The translations under genes were made by a program, and so were the position numbers. The notes beneath the pieces were generated by a model. That model did not search any database, was not told the DNA's origin, and saw nothing but the letters and a program-made list of their open reading frames with translations. Below, piece by piece: positions 34,660-45,050 of a stretch of 64,000 nt of DNA; position 1 is the first letter of the stretch, and each line of letters begins with the position of its first letter. Source of the DNA: Cervus elaphus (lineage: Eukaryota > Chordata > Mammalia > Artiodactyla > Cervidae). The DNA lies in the NCBI RefSeq assembly GCF_910594005.1, contig NC_057820.1:3787001-3851000 (forward strand), written 5' to 3'.

Positions 34660-34849
34660 CACTCAGCTGGTAAAGAATCCGCCTGCAATGTGGGAGACCC
34701 TGGGTTTGATCCCTGGGTTGGGAAGATCCCCTGGAGAAGGGAAAGGCTACCCACTTCAGTATTCTGGCCTGGAGAATTCCATGGACTGAATAATCCATGG
34801 GGTCACAAAGAGTCAGACACGACTGAGAGACTTTCACTCCCTCACTCCC
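34660..34849 (+). mobile_element. Bov-tA SINE, head-truncated
   Basis: Begins at CACTCAGCTGGTAAAGAATC and runs to CGACTGAGAGACTTTCACTC. It is inserted just after the poly(A) signal of the LTR. Confidence 0.92.
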
Positions 34850-34925
34850 TAGCTCTGGGTATTGGATTCTTGAGCCATGAGCAGCCAAACCTGAGTTTGG
34901 GAACTCCTTCACTGGGCCTGTAAAC
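34850..34925 (+). mobile_element. ERV class I-type LTR, right (U5-like) part
   Basis: GTATTGGATTCTTGAGCC and AGCCAAACCTGAGTTTGGG continue the LTR beyond the SINE. Confidence 0.5.
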
Positions 34926-35069
34926 AAGCAGTCACCCCTTTCCTGAGAGTCTCAGGGGCTGTGAGCCCCCCGGCAGGCAGGCCTGGAAGAGTCTGTGTAA
35001 GGAGCAGGAGCACCAGGAAAACCCGGCAGAGGGTCAACAGGAGGCTGAGTCTACACCAGAGTGGGCCTG

Positions 35070-35335
35070 GGGGCCTACATAGGCGAGGGCATCCGTATCG
35101 GTGGTCTCCAACATTTTGGGCACCATGGACCAGGGCCTACATAGGTGAGGGCGTCTATATCAGCGGTCTCCAAGGGGCACCAGGGGCCAGTATCGTGGAG
35201 GACAGTTTTTCCACGGATGGAGGACAGGATGGTTTTACCCTCAGCTGGTTTCACCCTGCTGTGCACCCTAGTGCCTAACAGGCCATGGTGGGTACCAGTC
35301 TGTGGACCAGAGACTGGGATCCCTGGTCTATACCG
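35070..35335 (+). repeat. Palindromic transposon-like repeat with a 62-bp duplicated end
   Basis: 35155-35335 has related inverted ends: GCGGTCTCCAAGGGGCACC on the left, and GAGACTGGGATCCCTGGTC read in reverse on the right. Internal TTTTTCCACGGATGGAGG and CCTAACAGGCCATGG match a common mammalian interspersed repeat whose name I do not recall. Its left end is duplicated at 35070-35131 with a 62-bp period (GGGCCTACATAGG at both). Confidence 0.6.
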
Positions 35336-36308
35336 TGTGGAGGTAGGGAAGCGGGACACATGGAGACAACTGCCCCTTCTTCCCAGCCTGATTTCCCGAG
35401 CTCTGAGGCTTAAGCTGACCCATGGGGCCCCAGTCAGAGCCCCATGATCCACTCGCTGTGGGACCCTCCCAAAGACAGCACAGCTGCGGCCCCCACCGTG
35501 GGTCGAGGAAAGCTCTGGGAGATGGAAATACTCCCTCAGTGACAGCAAACCAGGTTGGCCAGACCTGAAAGACTTGTCCAGAAAGGTAAATCGATGGTGC
35601 ACGGACCCCAGGGCCCTCCCCTGAGTCCGTGGCAGACGTCACTAATCAGTCACCACGCTGTGTTAATTTCAGAGTCTCTCCCAGCTCAGAGTCCAGGTAC
35701 CAGACGACCTATTAATAAATTACCTTTGATGCTGAAAACCCTCGCCCCCTCTAGGCTGAGCCACTGGGAAGACAGCTCATGACTTGCTGGAGAGTAAGCC
35801 TCTCTGTCCTGGATTCTTCCTCCTCTGTCCCTGGGTGGAACCGGGCCGTGCCTGAGGTCTACAAAGAGGAATTTTCACAGAATCACGGTAAGCCTGGGAA
35901 ATCACACTGTTCGCCATGACCCCGAATTAAGACACAGAGCCCACACAGCCAGCATCACTCGGGGCCGGAGCTGCTGGGGCTTAATTGAGAGGAAGGCGCA
36001 CAGAGGTGGGCGGCCAAGCAGCGGGGGGCTGGGGCAGGGGAGTCGAGCCCCCTCCAAGGCGACTCTGAGCTCCTGAAATGGGCTGGACCCTCACAGTAAG
36101 CAGAGTCTTGTGGAAGCTGGTATTAGCAGGTGGTCTCCCCACAGGCTGGCAATCCCCAGACAGTGGGAAGGGCAAAGGCCGGCAGAATGCTGCCTGGTCT
36201 CTCCAACACAGGTAGGTGAGAGAATTTTCCATTCTCATAGCTTTCCCATACTATTTACATCGTAGCCAACAAGCCACCGCCCAGGTATTTGTGCTGGAGG
36301 AGATTCTC
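35336..36308. other. Unique sequence, no gene seen
   Basis: No transposon or exon recognised. Confidence 0.4.
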
Positions 36309-36309
36309 A

Positions 36310-36440
36310 GGGCAGCCTGGACAGGGGGCAGGAGTCTCAGGTTCAAGACCGCACTCTGCCTCTCCCCATGGGGATCTTGGGCACGCCATGGCCTCTTCAA
36401 GCCTCCATCCCTTCCCCTGAAAGATGGGGCAATTTGGCCC
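36310..36440 (+). repeat. MIR SINE fragment
   Basis: GGAGTCTCAGGTTCAAGACC, a GGGGATCTTGGGCACGCC block and TCCCTTCCCCTGAAAGATGG match MIR sense. Confidence 0.55.
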
Positions 36441-36787
36441 CCGGGGGAAGGTCTCGTTCTGGTGATGGAATGTCCGGGGACCTGGGAAAGCAGAGCTTCA
36501 GTTATTCCTGAGAGATGACTCCTGCTGCTTCTGAGGTCGGGGGCTTCTTGTTCAGGGAGTGGTCACGCCGGGGCCCCTCTGTGCACGTGTGGAAGGTGAG
36601 TCACCCAGCCCCAGCCGGCAGGGGAGGGCGGTGGGGCTTTGTGCCCTCTGAGCTGGTCCTTGGGGAGGTGGGCAGTGGGAAGGACCTCCCCCTCCCAGGG
36701 GACTGGGGAGCATCCTGGCCAGAGGGATTGTAACCTCAGCATCTTCCCTCTGGGATTTGTAAGGGGCTGGAACTGTTTTCTTTCAGC

Positions 36788-36963
36788 CCCCGAGTCGTGT
36801 CCGACTCTGCAACACCACAGACTGCAGCCTGACAGGCTCCTCTGTCCGTGGGATTTCCCAGGCAAGAATATTGAAGCGGGTTGCCATTTGCTACTCCAGG
36901 GAACTTCCCGACACAGGGACCGAACCTGCCTCTTCTTTACCGCTGAGCCACCAGGGAAGACCC
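36788..36963 (-). mobile_element. Bov-tA SINE (diverged)
   Basis: Reverse complement with CGAGTCGTGTCCGACTCTGC, CCAGGCAAGAATATTGAAGC and the head at GAGCCACCAGGGAAGACCC. Confidence 0.9.
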
Positions 36964-36969
36964 AAGGGG

Positions 36970-37395
36970 TTGAATAGCCACGTCCAAAAGATGTGTCTGA
37001 ATCCTAATCCCTAGAACCTGTGAATGTGAACTTATTTGGGAAAAAAAAAATGAAGGTCTTTGCAGATACAAGCGAGTTAAGCATCTCAGGACAAGATCAC
37101 CCTGCATTATCCGAGAGAGTCTTAAACCTTATGACAACTGTTCTTATAAGAGGCAGAAGAGGAAACACACAAGGAGGAGGCCGTGTGAAGTCAGAGTCAG
37201 AGCCTGGAGTGATGTGGCCACAAGCTAAGGACACCAGGGGTCACCGGAAGCTGGAAGAAGCAGGAAGGGTCCCCCCCTACAGCTTTCAGAGGGAGCCCAG
37301 CCCTGCTGACACCTTGCTCTCAGACATCTGGCCTCCACACCATGAGAGAAGTCATTTTTAAGCCCCCAGTTTGCAGTAACTTGTTCCCTGGGACA
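36970..37395 (+). mobile_element. MLT1-like (MaLR) LTR
   Basis: Follows the MaLR/MLT1 order: GAATCCTAATCCCTAGAACC, TGTGAACTTATTTGGGAAAA, GATGTGGCCACAAGCTAAGG, TGCTGACACCTTGCTCTC, TCTGGCCTCCACACCATGAG and a TTTTTAAGCCCCCAGTTTGC end. It is ancient and non-coding. Confidence 0.7.
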
Positions 37396-38064
37396 GTGAT
37401 GCAGGCTGTTATCAGGGGGATCTCAGCTAGGCCAGGAGGGGATGGTTCAGCCCCAGGTACCCGAGGCGCACAGGCGGGGAGGCCCCTGAATGGGACCTCC
37501 TCATGAGAAAAGGGGCTCCACCCTGGTGACCCTGCTCAGGGACAAGGGGGTCCCTGAGAAGGAGGCCGAGTCCAGCCTTGGGTGCAGTTGAGGCCGGAAG
37601 ACCCTCTGAAGCCAGCTCCTCCGGCTCTGCTGACAGCCGCCCCGCAGGCCCACATGGACTCAGGGCCGTGTATTGTGGCCCCTCAGACTGGGCAGGACTC
37701 ATTTTCAACCACTTGGAAGAGCATTTAGAAAAAAGCCTCAAGAATGCTGGGGAGCCTGCCGTTATGGGCCCACGGAGCTCCAAGCAATTCAGTGGAAAAC
37801 TAAAGAGACCTTTCCTTCCGGGAGCGGGAATCCAAGGCCATGGTGAGGTGACCTCGAGGGCGCCGTGGTGCCTGGTAGCCGGAGTGAGTCATCAGACAGT
37901 GGCCAGAATGGAGACCGTGATGCAGGCAACAACGGGGCTGAGGGTGCTGGCGGGTTTAAGGGACCAGCCCTGGTCCTGAGCCGCGGGCCTCCCTGCTCTA
38001 AGCATCCTTCCGGACCCTCCCCAACCCCAGCCTTTCAATCCAGCATTTAGTCTTTCTCCTCTGC
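37396..38064. other. GC-rich sequence, no gene seen
   Basis: Nothing recognisable. Confidence 0.4.
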
Positions 38065-38489
38065 GTGCTCAATCGCTTCATCATGTCCGACGCTTTGTGA
38101 CCCCATGGACTGTAGCCCGCCAGACTCCTCTGTCCATGGGACTCTCCAGGCAAGAATACTGGAGTGGGTTGCCACGCCCTCCTCCAGGGGATCTTCTAGA
38201 TCCAGGGATTGAACCAGCATTTCCATGTTAATATTTATTATAAACTGTTAATATCATGTGTTAGTTAACACTATACAAGTGCTCAGTCATGTCTGACTCT
38301 TTGCAACCCCATGGACTGTAGCCCACCAGGCTCCTCTGTCCATGGGATTCTCCAGGCAAGAGTACTGGAGTGGGTTGCCATGCCCTCCTCCAGGGGATCT
38401 TCCCGACCCAGAGATCAAACCCGTGTGTCTTACATCTGCTGCATTGGCAGGCGAGGGTTTTTTTACTGCTAGGGTCACCTGGGAAGCCC
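38065..38489 (-). mobile_element. Two-unit Bov-tA/Bov-A SINE with AT-rich linker
   Basis: Reverse complement of the architecture at 10725-11155. A head-truncated unit (38065-38220), the same linker (about 38221-38278, with AATATTTATTATAAACTGTT) and a complete unit ending at the GGGAAGCCC head at 38489. Confidence 0.88.
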
Positions 38490-39282
38490 TTCCTCAGCCT
38501 GTTCTGGGCCTCACCTAGTCTGGCTCCCCTGGGCCCAGGGCAGGCCCCTAGAGGCTCCCCCCACCCGCCTCCCTGGATCTCACAGGCTGTCTCCATGGAA
38601 GCTGCCCTTCCCGGAGGGGCTGGCCGTGGGGCCGCCCGCCCTGCCTCCCACCCCCAGCTCCCCGCCTCCGCTGTGTCCACACCAAGGCCCAGCAGGAGGA
38701 CCTGGAGGCCGGCCGACCCCTTGACCTGTTTCCCAGCTGGTGCTCTCCATCGTGAGGAAAGAGGAGCGGCAGGCTGGGAGTTGTAAAGGCAAAGCTGGAG
38801 GAGGAAGCTTCCCGTGGGGCTCGGCGGAGGCTGTGTAGATGAAGGGGGTTCTGCAGCATCAGGCTGGACCCCCGTGTGATGGACAAGTCGGGGGGTGGTC
38901 CCCCAGGCTCCAGGCTGGTGAGACCCCGGCGCTCTGCCTGCAGCCCATCCTGCCCAAGGCAGCTGTGTTTCCCCGCACTCGGGGTCCCTGTAAGAGCAGG
39001 ACATGGCTGTCCACGGCGATAAAAGGGATGAGCGGGTCTCACCTGGAGATGGGCGAGGGGGTGCTGTGAGGACCCAGAAAGGCAATGAGCATGTGCAGGT
39101 TTCCTGCAGGGCTTGTGCCCATGGGGAGGTCCAGCCTGGGGTCAGAGTCCCGCATCGCTTGCTCACTCATTCATTCAACAGACACCCCTTAAGTACTCAG
39201 CTCGTGCCCCTACGGGAAACAAGTCAGCCAGGCTCCACACTTGGGGAGGGGCCCCCCCTTGCAGCAGGAGCGGCAGACAATT
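38490..39282. other. GC-rich sequence, no gene seen
   Basis: A 301-codon minus-strand frame (38261-39166) runs through here and into the SINE. Its C-terminal part is translated SINE, so it is not a gene. An L2-like relic with CACTCATTCATTCAACAGAC lies near 39165. Confidence 0.45.
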
Positions 39283-39286
39283 CACA

Positions 39287-39317
<31 letters not shown>

Positions 39318-39344
39318 GCGCGTGCGCACACACACACACACACA
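39283..39344 (+). repeat. (CA)n microsatellite with CG interruption
   Basis: Long CA runs flank a central CGCGCGTGCG block near 39317-39327. Confidence 0.95.
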
Positions 39345-40186
39345 TATGAGAAAGGAAGAGGGGCCCCGCAGAGGGAAGGGGTCAGGTGCAGGGAAGGCTG
39401 ACATTTAATCTGTAACGTCCCTTTCAGCTCAGCATTCTCTCATTTAAAGATCGCATCATTTTGGGTTTTTTCCTTTTAAATGAGATCAGAGTGGAGGAGG
39501 TAAAAAGAAGAAAACCCCGCCGGGGTGCGAGCAGCAAGCAAGCTGAGGACTGAAAGCCTCCTCGTTCCACACTGTCATCAGCGCTTTTTACCCAGAGCCT
39601 TTCAGATCTCAAAGGGCCACACTGCTGTCTGTTACACAAATCTCGCTAAAGCAGGCTTCCCCGAGACCGTGTTCCTTCCCACGGCAAGGCCATCGTAATC
39701 CCGTCCAGCCGCTCTGTCTCGGCTCCATCAGAAAGAGAACTCGCGAAATATGAGGAAGATAAAGTCGAGGCTGGGCAGGCCACGCTGGTTCCCGGCTTGG
39801 GAAATACGGGGGGGGGGGGCGGGTGTGAGTCGTGTGACGGCGCCGGCCTTCCGAGGGGGAGGCAGAGAGGTAACTCTTGCACACCTGAATCCATCACCTT
39901 GGAAAACACACTTGGAGAAGCACAAGCTGCCGGCAGGTGAGTCCCCACGAGTGGATGGCAGGGGCCTTGGGGCAGATAACTCTGAGACGCCTCTCATCAC
40001 ATGTTGATTTTTACCATGCTGTGTGTTGGCCTGAGACCTGGCCTGTAGTAAATGCTCAAGAAGTGTGAGTTTCTCTTTTCCCTGGAGGCCCCACCTCTGA
40101 TAAATGAAAGGTTTGCATTAGATTATCTCAAAGTCCCACAATTCTAAGAATCCAGGTGGAAAAAGTTCTGCTTAGACTTGATTTCC
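39345..40186. other. Unique sequence, possible conserved island
   Basis: 39400-39780 is non-repetitive and AT-leaning. A 12-base G run lies at 39808-39819. No exon is supportable. Confidence 0.4.
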
Positions 40187-40198
40187 AAGTTATCTTCA
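40187..40198 (+). repeat. Target-site duplication, left copy
   Basis: AAGTTATCTTCA, matching 40441-40452 with one difference. Confidence 0.85.
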
Positions 40199-40440
40199 GG
40201 GACTCCTCTGGTGGCCCAGTGGTTAAGAATCTGCCTTCCAAGGTAAGGGACAAGGGTTCAATCCCTGGTTGGGGAACTAAGATTCCACATGCCACGGGGC
40301 AACTGAGCCCCCGCGCCCCAAATACTGAGCCTGTGCGCTAGACTGCACGCTGCAACGAGACAGAGGCCAGCACTGCTCAGGAAGAACCCGAATGCCAAAA
40401 CTAAGAATGAGTGAATGAATAAATGAATTAATATAAAACA
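40199..40440 (+). mobile_element. CHR-type SINE, full length
   Basis: Head GGGACTCCTCTGGTGGCCCA, B-box-like GGTTCAATCCC, then GGGGAACTAAGATTCCACAT and a body ending in an AAT/GAATGA-rich tail. It is bracketed by a 12-bp TSD. Confidence 0.92.
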
Positions 40441-40452
40441 AAGTTATTTTCA
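40441..40452 (+). repeat. Target-site duplication, right copy
   Basis: AAGTTATTTTCA, one C/T difference from 40187-40198. Confidence 0.85.
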
Positions 40453-41270
40453 TATTTACCTTAGTGGAAAACATTACCAAAAATGTCTTATCTTTCACTC
40501 ACTTATTAAAAACACATACACACATCAAGGACCTGCTGTGAGCCAGGTACTCTTGAACCTTAGTTCACTGGACCTTTCTAGCAAAGCCACGAGGCCAGCA
40601 GAGCAGCGGATACAAGAGGCCTGGAAAGTCCCGAGGCCACGTGGCCAGTGGGTGGGGGGCCAAGATGGGCTGTCCCCCACTTGAGGGCCCCGTGCTTGTA
40701 TTTCTCGCTCGGCCAGCACACTGTAAGGAGGGCTGTGGCAGAAGATACGAGGTCCAGGCGGTTCCGAGTGCATTTCAGCAGAGCGTCTCATTCTCCACCA
40801 TCAATCCCCCAAGAGGGGACTGTCTAAGTGCCCACCCCTGCATTTCACAGACAAGAAACAGACTCGGAGCTCTGCAGGGCCACAGAGGAGCCCCGAGGAG
40901 ATGCACATGGTTTTCTCCAGTCCCTTCCCGTCCATGAGAACCACCTAGGGAGGGCTCTCAGGTGAGGGCAGGACCCTGCCCATCTGGCCGCAGCTGGTTG
41001 TGCCAGGCCTGGACACGGGCCCTCAGTGAATGGGACATCTTCTCCCTCCTGGGAATTTGGAACTAGGCCTGGAGAAGTGGGCTGAGGGGGCCTCTGAGCT
41101 GTTCTCTGATAAGGACTCGTGGTCCGAGGCTGCCATGATGAGCAGGACGTCTGTGGAGCAGACAGAGCAACCCCGCTGCAGGGCCAGCAGGGGAAGAGGC
41201 GTCCTCAGACAGAAGGAGGGAGGAGGAAGTGTCTGATGAAGCAGGGAGGGGACAGGCCCCAGCCCCGCCC
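40453..41270. other. Unique sequence, weak MIR-like patches
   Basis: Weak MIR-like words at about 40830-40890. No gene seen. Confidence 0.35.
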
Positions 41271-41364
41271 CCACCCCAAGATGCTCACCCCCCAGTACCA
41301 TCTGCCCCGCCCCTCGCCCACCCCACGATCCTCACCCCCCAGTACTGTCTGCCCTGCTCCGCCC
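41271..41364 (+). repeat. 47-bp tandem duplication
   Basis: Two units begin CCACCCCAAGATGCTCACCC and CCACCCCACGATCCTCACCC and share CCCCCCAGTAC. A partial third copy of the GTACTGTCTG part follows. Confidence 0.85.
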
Positions 41365-41957
41365 CGCGTACTGTCTGTCCCTGGGTTCAGGAGCATGTCT
41401 GATTTCCAACTACCAGCCTCACTGTACTTAAGTCAAACGGAGGCGGTTTCTATTTTGCAACCTGCAGAGCTCTAACTGGGACACACCATGGTTCACCCTC
41501 AGCTCTTCCTGCTCCAGACACTGCAGGATTATACACCAGGAGAGAGAGCCAGAGAGAGAAGGGGGGTCCCAGAGGCGTGCTCTGGCTTTGGCACGGCCTC
41601 GGGGTGGGTGTCTGCCTCCCTTCCCTCCCCGGATCCTGGTGTCCTATGTGCCCATCTTCCGAGTTACCCAATTTCACACCTGCCAAGTGACAATCCAGGC
41701 TGTGATAAGCCTGTCATTATGTGGTCCCTGCCATGTGCCCCGGGACTGTTTGCAAGGTTCCTCCTCCCTTGATCCTGGGGACAGGCATCGGCAAACCCAG
41801 ACGAGCTTTCACACCCTCCCCTGCTCTGCCCAGGCTTGTGCACCGACCACACACCTGGTGTGTGCCCCGTGCCCCGCTCTGTACTGATCACAGGGAGCAG
41901 GGGCTGCCAGGCCGCTTCCCCCACCTTCTGGGCACTGACCAAGAGTTTTCAGGCACC
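41365..41957. other. Unique sequence, no gene seen
   Basis: Nothing recognisable. Confidence 0.4.
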
Positions 41958-41969
41958 CACAGCCAGGAA
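41958..41969 (+). repeat. Target-site duplication, left copy
   Basis: CACAGCCAGGAA, identical to 42100-42111. Confidence 0.9.
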
Positions 41970-42099
41970 TGGAGACAGGAATGGCAACCCACTCCAGTAT
42001 TGCTGCCTGGAGAATCCCACGGCCAGAGGAGCCTGGCAGGTACAGCCCACGGGGTCACAGGGAGTCAGACACGACTGAGCCACAGATCACCCACGCATG
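41970..42099 (+). mobile_element. 5'-truncated Bov-A type SINE
   Basis: Starts mid-body (AATGGCAACCCACTCCAGTA) and runs to the 3' end with CAGACACGACTGAGCCAC. The tRNA-like head is absent, yet a perfect 12-bp TSD brackets it, so it was truncated at insertion. Confidence 0.93.
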
Positions 42100-42111
42100 C
42101 ACAGCCAGGAA
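42100..42111 (+). repeat. Target-site duplication, right copy
   Basis: Perfect match to 41958-41969. Confidence 0.9.
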
Positions 42112-43654
42112 GCTCATCCCAAATACATTGCGAGTGGGGGGCTGGGGTAACCAAAGAAGACCTGTACCCAGGCAGAAAAAGCCCCTGAAACGTGTAGAGA
42201 GGGGGCTTCCAGGTGCCCTGTCCTCCAACGGGGGAGAGGACTGGATAGACCAAGCCCCTGCCTCCTGGCATGGAGGGTGGACACACAGAGGAACAACGTG
42301 GAGTCCAGGGGTCATTGCTCAGCGGGGAGAGTAGCAGCGTGCTGGGGGAGATGGAAGGCCTCGCCCAGAAGGGCATTTCAGCACAGGCCCCAGGAGGTGG
42401 GGGCAAGTCACACAGACTGGGGGGCCGGTGTCCTGGGCCAGCCACAGCCCCAAGAGGAAGCCCGTGCTGCAGAGTTTCCTTCGCCATCATTGGATTTTCA
42501 ACCATTTCTTTCTGTCTGAGGGTGTATGTTACTGCAGACCTACTATGCACCAGGGATCTTCTTAAATCACCTCATTGAGCAAGCGTTCCAGCCGCCGCAG
42601 TAGCGGGGGCTCCCAGGACAGGCTGACCTGCCACCCAGGTCCCGAGCTCCTCACAGCGGGGCTGCTTAGCACACAGCCCCCCTCAAGGCACCCTCACGCC
42701 TGCCCGTGTGAGGGCAAAAGAGGCCTGGGGCTGGGGGGCTAGGAGCAGGGACGTGGGTCCCAGGATCAGGGACATGTACACGTCTGCAGGCCGGCCTTCT
42801 GCACGGCTGACGCTGAATCTCTGCAGCAGCGGGCGGCTCTGGGAAGGGTGCTAACTGCACCCTCCGGTGCTGGGAGGCTGGGGGGCTCTGTGAGGAAGGG
42901 CGCTGGGCTGCTCAGGGTCAAAGCCCCCTCCACCCGGTCATCCCCAGCTGTGCCACCTTCGCCTAGAGGAGGCGGGGTGCTGTCCAGCCCCTGGTTCCCC
43001 CTGGGGTCCGGAGCCACCAGCAGCCTGAACTCTGTGAGCACAGAATCCGGAACGGGGGTGGGGGTCGCTTAGCCGCTCTGGTCCCCCGGCCGGGAGCCCT
43101 GGGGCTCTACAGTTCCCAGCGTGTGTCCCCCACAAGCTCCCCCATGGCCACCAGGATCGCCCACTGGTCTTTGCATGAGAGATGCTGGCTCTTTCCAAGA
43201 CTGGAACCCACCTACCACAAGAAGTTACGTCTCATATCACGTTGCCAAACACCATCGTGCCTCTGACCCTGTTGGCTGAGACCCCTCCCCAGGGCCCAGA
43301 GGGGACCCCGAGGACGATTCCCAATCTCTCATGGTCACTGCAAGACCTCCGGGGCGGGGGGGTTGCTGGCAACCCAGCCATGTCCCCAGCGGGGCCCTGA
43401 AGTTTAAGGGGACAGGCAAGTTCATAGCATCTTCGGGGAAACTGTCTTAGATACCAGGAGAGCCAAGCAGATGTGCACTTTCCCAGACCCAGCACTAAGA
43501 AAGGCTTTTGGAACTGCTTGCTTGAGGAAGACCAGCCCTTCCATTAAGGGAAGCGGACAGCAGCCCCGCGCCCTGGGATGTGAAATCAGGACCAAGGCCA
43601 TAGGGAAGGGGCAGGGCAGGGAGAGCTGAGCAGGTGCTGGGGGAACTCTGCTGT
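42112..43654. other. GC-rich sequence, no gene seen
   Basis: A MIR-like relic (CTACTATGCACCAGGGATCT) lies near 42540. A 261-codon minus-strand frame (43422-44207) crosses the G-rich tract and is low-complexity Pro/Ser. Confidence 0.4.
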
Positions 43655-43855
43655 GGAGGAGGGGAAGGGAGGAAGGAGGGGCGCGGGGGGAGGGGCGGGG
43701 AGGAGGGGGCCACAGAAGGGGGGCGGGGCGGGAGGAGGAGCCGCAGGGGAGGGGCGGGGTGGGAGGCGGGGCTGGTGGGGGATGGGAGGGGTGGGAGGCG
43801 GGGCTGCGGGGGGACGGGCCGCAGGGGGAAGGGCAGGTGGGAGGCGGGGCCAGTC
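43655..43855 (+). repeat. G-rich tract with repeated GC boxes
   Basis: About 200 bases of GGGGCGGGG and GGGAGGCGGGGC words with a loosely repeated GGGTGGGAGGCGGGGCT unit. It has many runs of four or more G on the plus strand, so quadruplex potential is high. It could bind Sp1-type factors; no transcript start is evident. Confidence 0.85.
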
Positions 43856-44318
43856 CTGCGGACCTGGGCGCTGCTGGCTGGCTGCGCGCTGGCTTCTCAG
43901 GAGTTTTTTCCATTTTGTTTTTTCCCAGGTCCATCCATGTCCCTGTTGTGTGTTGTGAGTGAAGTGGCCAGCCACCAGTGACAGTTCCTGGGTCCACCGG
44001 GCCAGATCGCAGCCTCAGCGGTTCCCCCAAACCCGTGTCTCGGCTTGGCAGTGAAGGAATCTTGATGTGGTTCGCATCTAGGAGGCTCAGTCCACCTATG
44101 CCGGACTTGAACCGAGGCGGTGACCCTTGATCATGCCAGGGCACCTCCTCCAGCCTGCTCAAGGACTTGTGAGCAAGTTTCCCAAAGAAATTCTGCCTCA
44201 AGGCCACACCATCAGCTCCTGCCTGAGGGTCCAGCCTGCAGGTCTGCCCTGCAGCTTTCTGACTTGCTAACCACCGAATACAGTAGCCAGGTCCTTAAAA
44301 TAAATCTATTAACCTACG
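43856..44318. other. Unique sequence, no gene seen
   Basis: Nothing recognisable. Confidence 0.4.
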
Positions 44319-44540
44319 CCTTCCCAGGTGTCACTAGTGGTAAAGAATCTGCCTGCCAATGCAGGAGATGTAAGAGACGTGAGTTCGATCCCTGGGTCAG
44401 GAGGATCCCCTGGAGGAGGGCATGGCAATCCACTCCAGAATCCTTGCCTGGACAATCCCATGGACAGAGGAGCCTGACGGGTTATAGACCATGGGGTCAC
44501 AAGAGTCAGACGGGACTGAAGTGACTTGGCATGGCCTGCA
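44319..44540 (+). mobile_element. Bov-tA SINE
   Basis: Full-length from CCTTCCCAGGTGTCACTAGT, with GAGTTCGATCCCTGGGTC, to the 3' end near GGACTGAAGTGACTTGGC. Confidence 0.93.
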
Positions 44541-44547
44541 CACTAGT

Positions 44548-44634
44548 GCCTGTATCTATCTTTCTATTATCTGTCTATCCATCACCTGTCCATCCATTCA
44601 TCCATCCATCCATTTACCTACCCCTCTATCTCCC
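44548..44634 (+). repeat. TATC/CCAT tetranucleotide repeat
   Basis: TATCTATC, TGTCTATCCATC and CATCCATCCATCC runs just downstream of the SINE. Confidence 0.88.
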
Positions 44635-44966
44635 ATTACTTTAGTTTCTCTGGAGCGTCCTGGCTGACACGCTGCCCGAGCCCCTCGCACCTGCGGAGCC
44701 TCTCAGGAAAGAGGGCCCACTGGACACTGGCCAGAGGCTGCCCTCGGCGCCCATCTGCCCCGCTCTGGGCGTTGGCACGGTGCCCACTGCAGTGCCTCAT
44801 TTGCTCCCTCAGGGCCAGGGACCCAGTCTGTCCTTCTGACCGGAGCTTTCAGGTGCCAAGCCCCCACTGGCCCTCTCTGAGCAGTAGAGAAGGGCCAGTC
44901 ACCGCGCTGTGCTCTGAAGGCCCGGGCTGGGCCCCAAACCACAGCACCAGAGTCCAAGCCAAAAAC
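44635..44966. other. GC-rich sequence, no gene seen
   Basis: Nothing recognisable. Confidence 0.4.

Positions 44967-45001
<35 letters not shown>
44967..45001 (+). repeat. (TG)n microsatellite
   Basis: About 15 TG units, followed by GCACATG/GCGTGCACATG alternating purine-pyrimidine sequence to about 45050. Confidence 0.95.
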
Positions 45002-45050
45002 ACATGCGTGCACATGTGTGTATGCTTGCACTCATGCACGTGTACGTTCA

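Noticed and set aside
38261..39166. A 301-codon minus-strand frame
   Set aside because: Its end is translated Bov-tA (PWRRAWQPTPVLLPGESHGQ type). The rest has no domain.
43422..44207. Proline-rich 261-codon frame as a gene
   Set aside because: It is the complement of the G-rich tract, low-complexity, and open in several frames.
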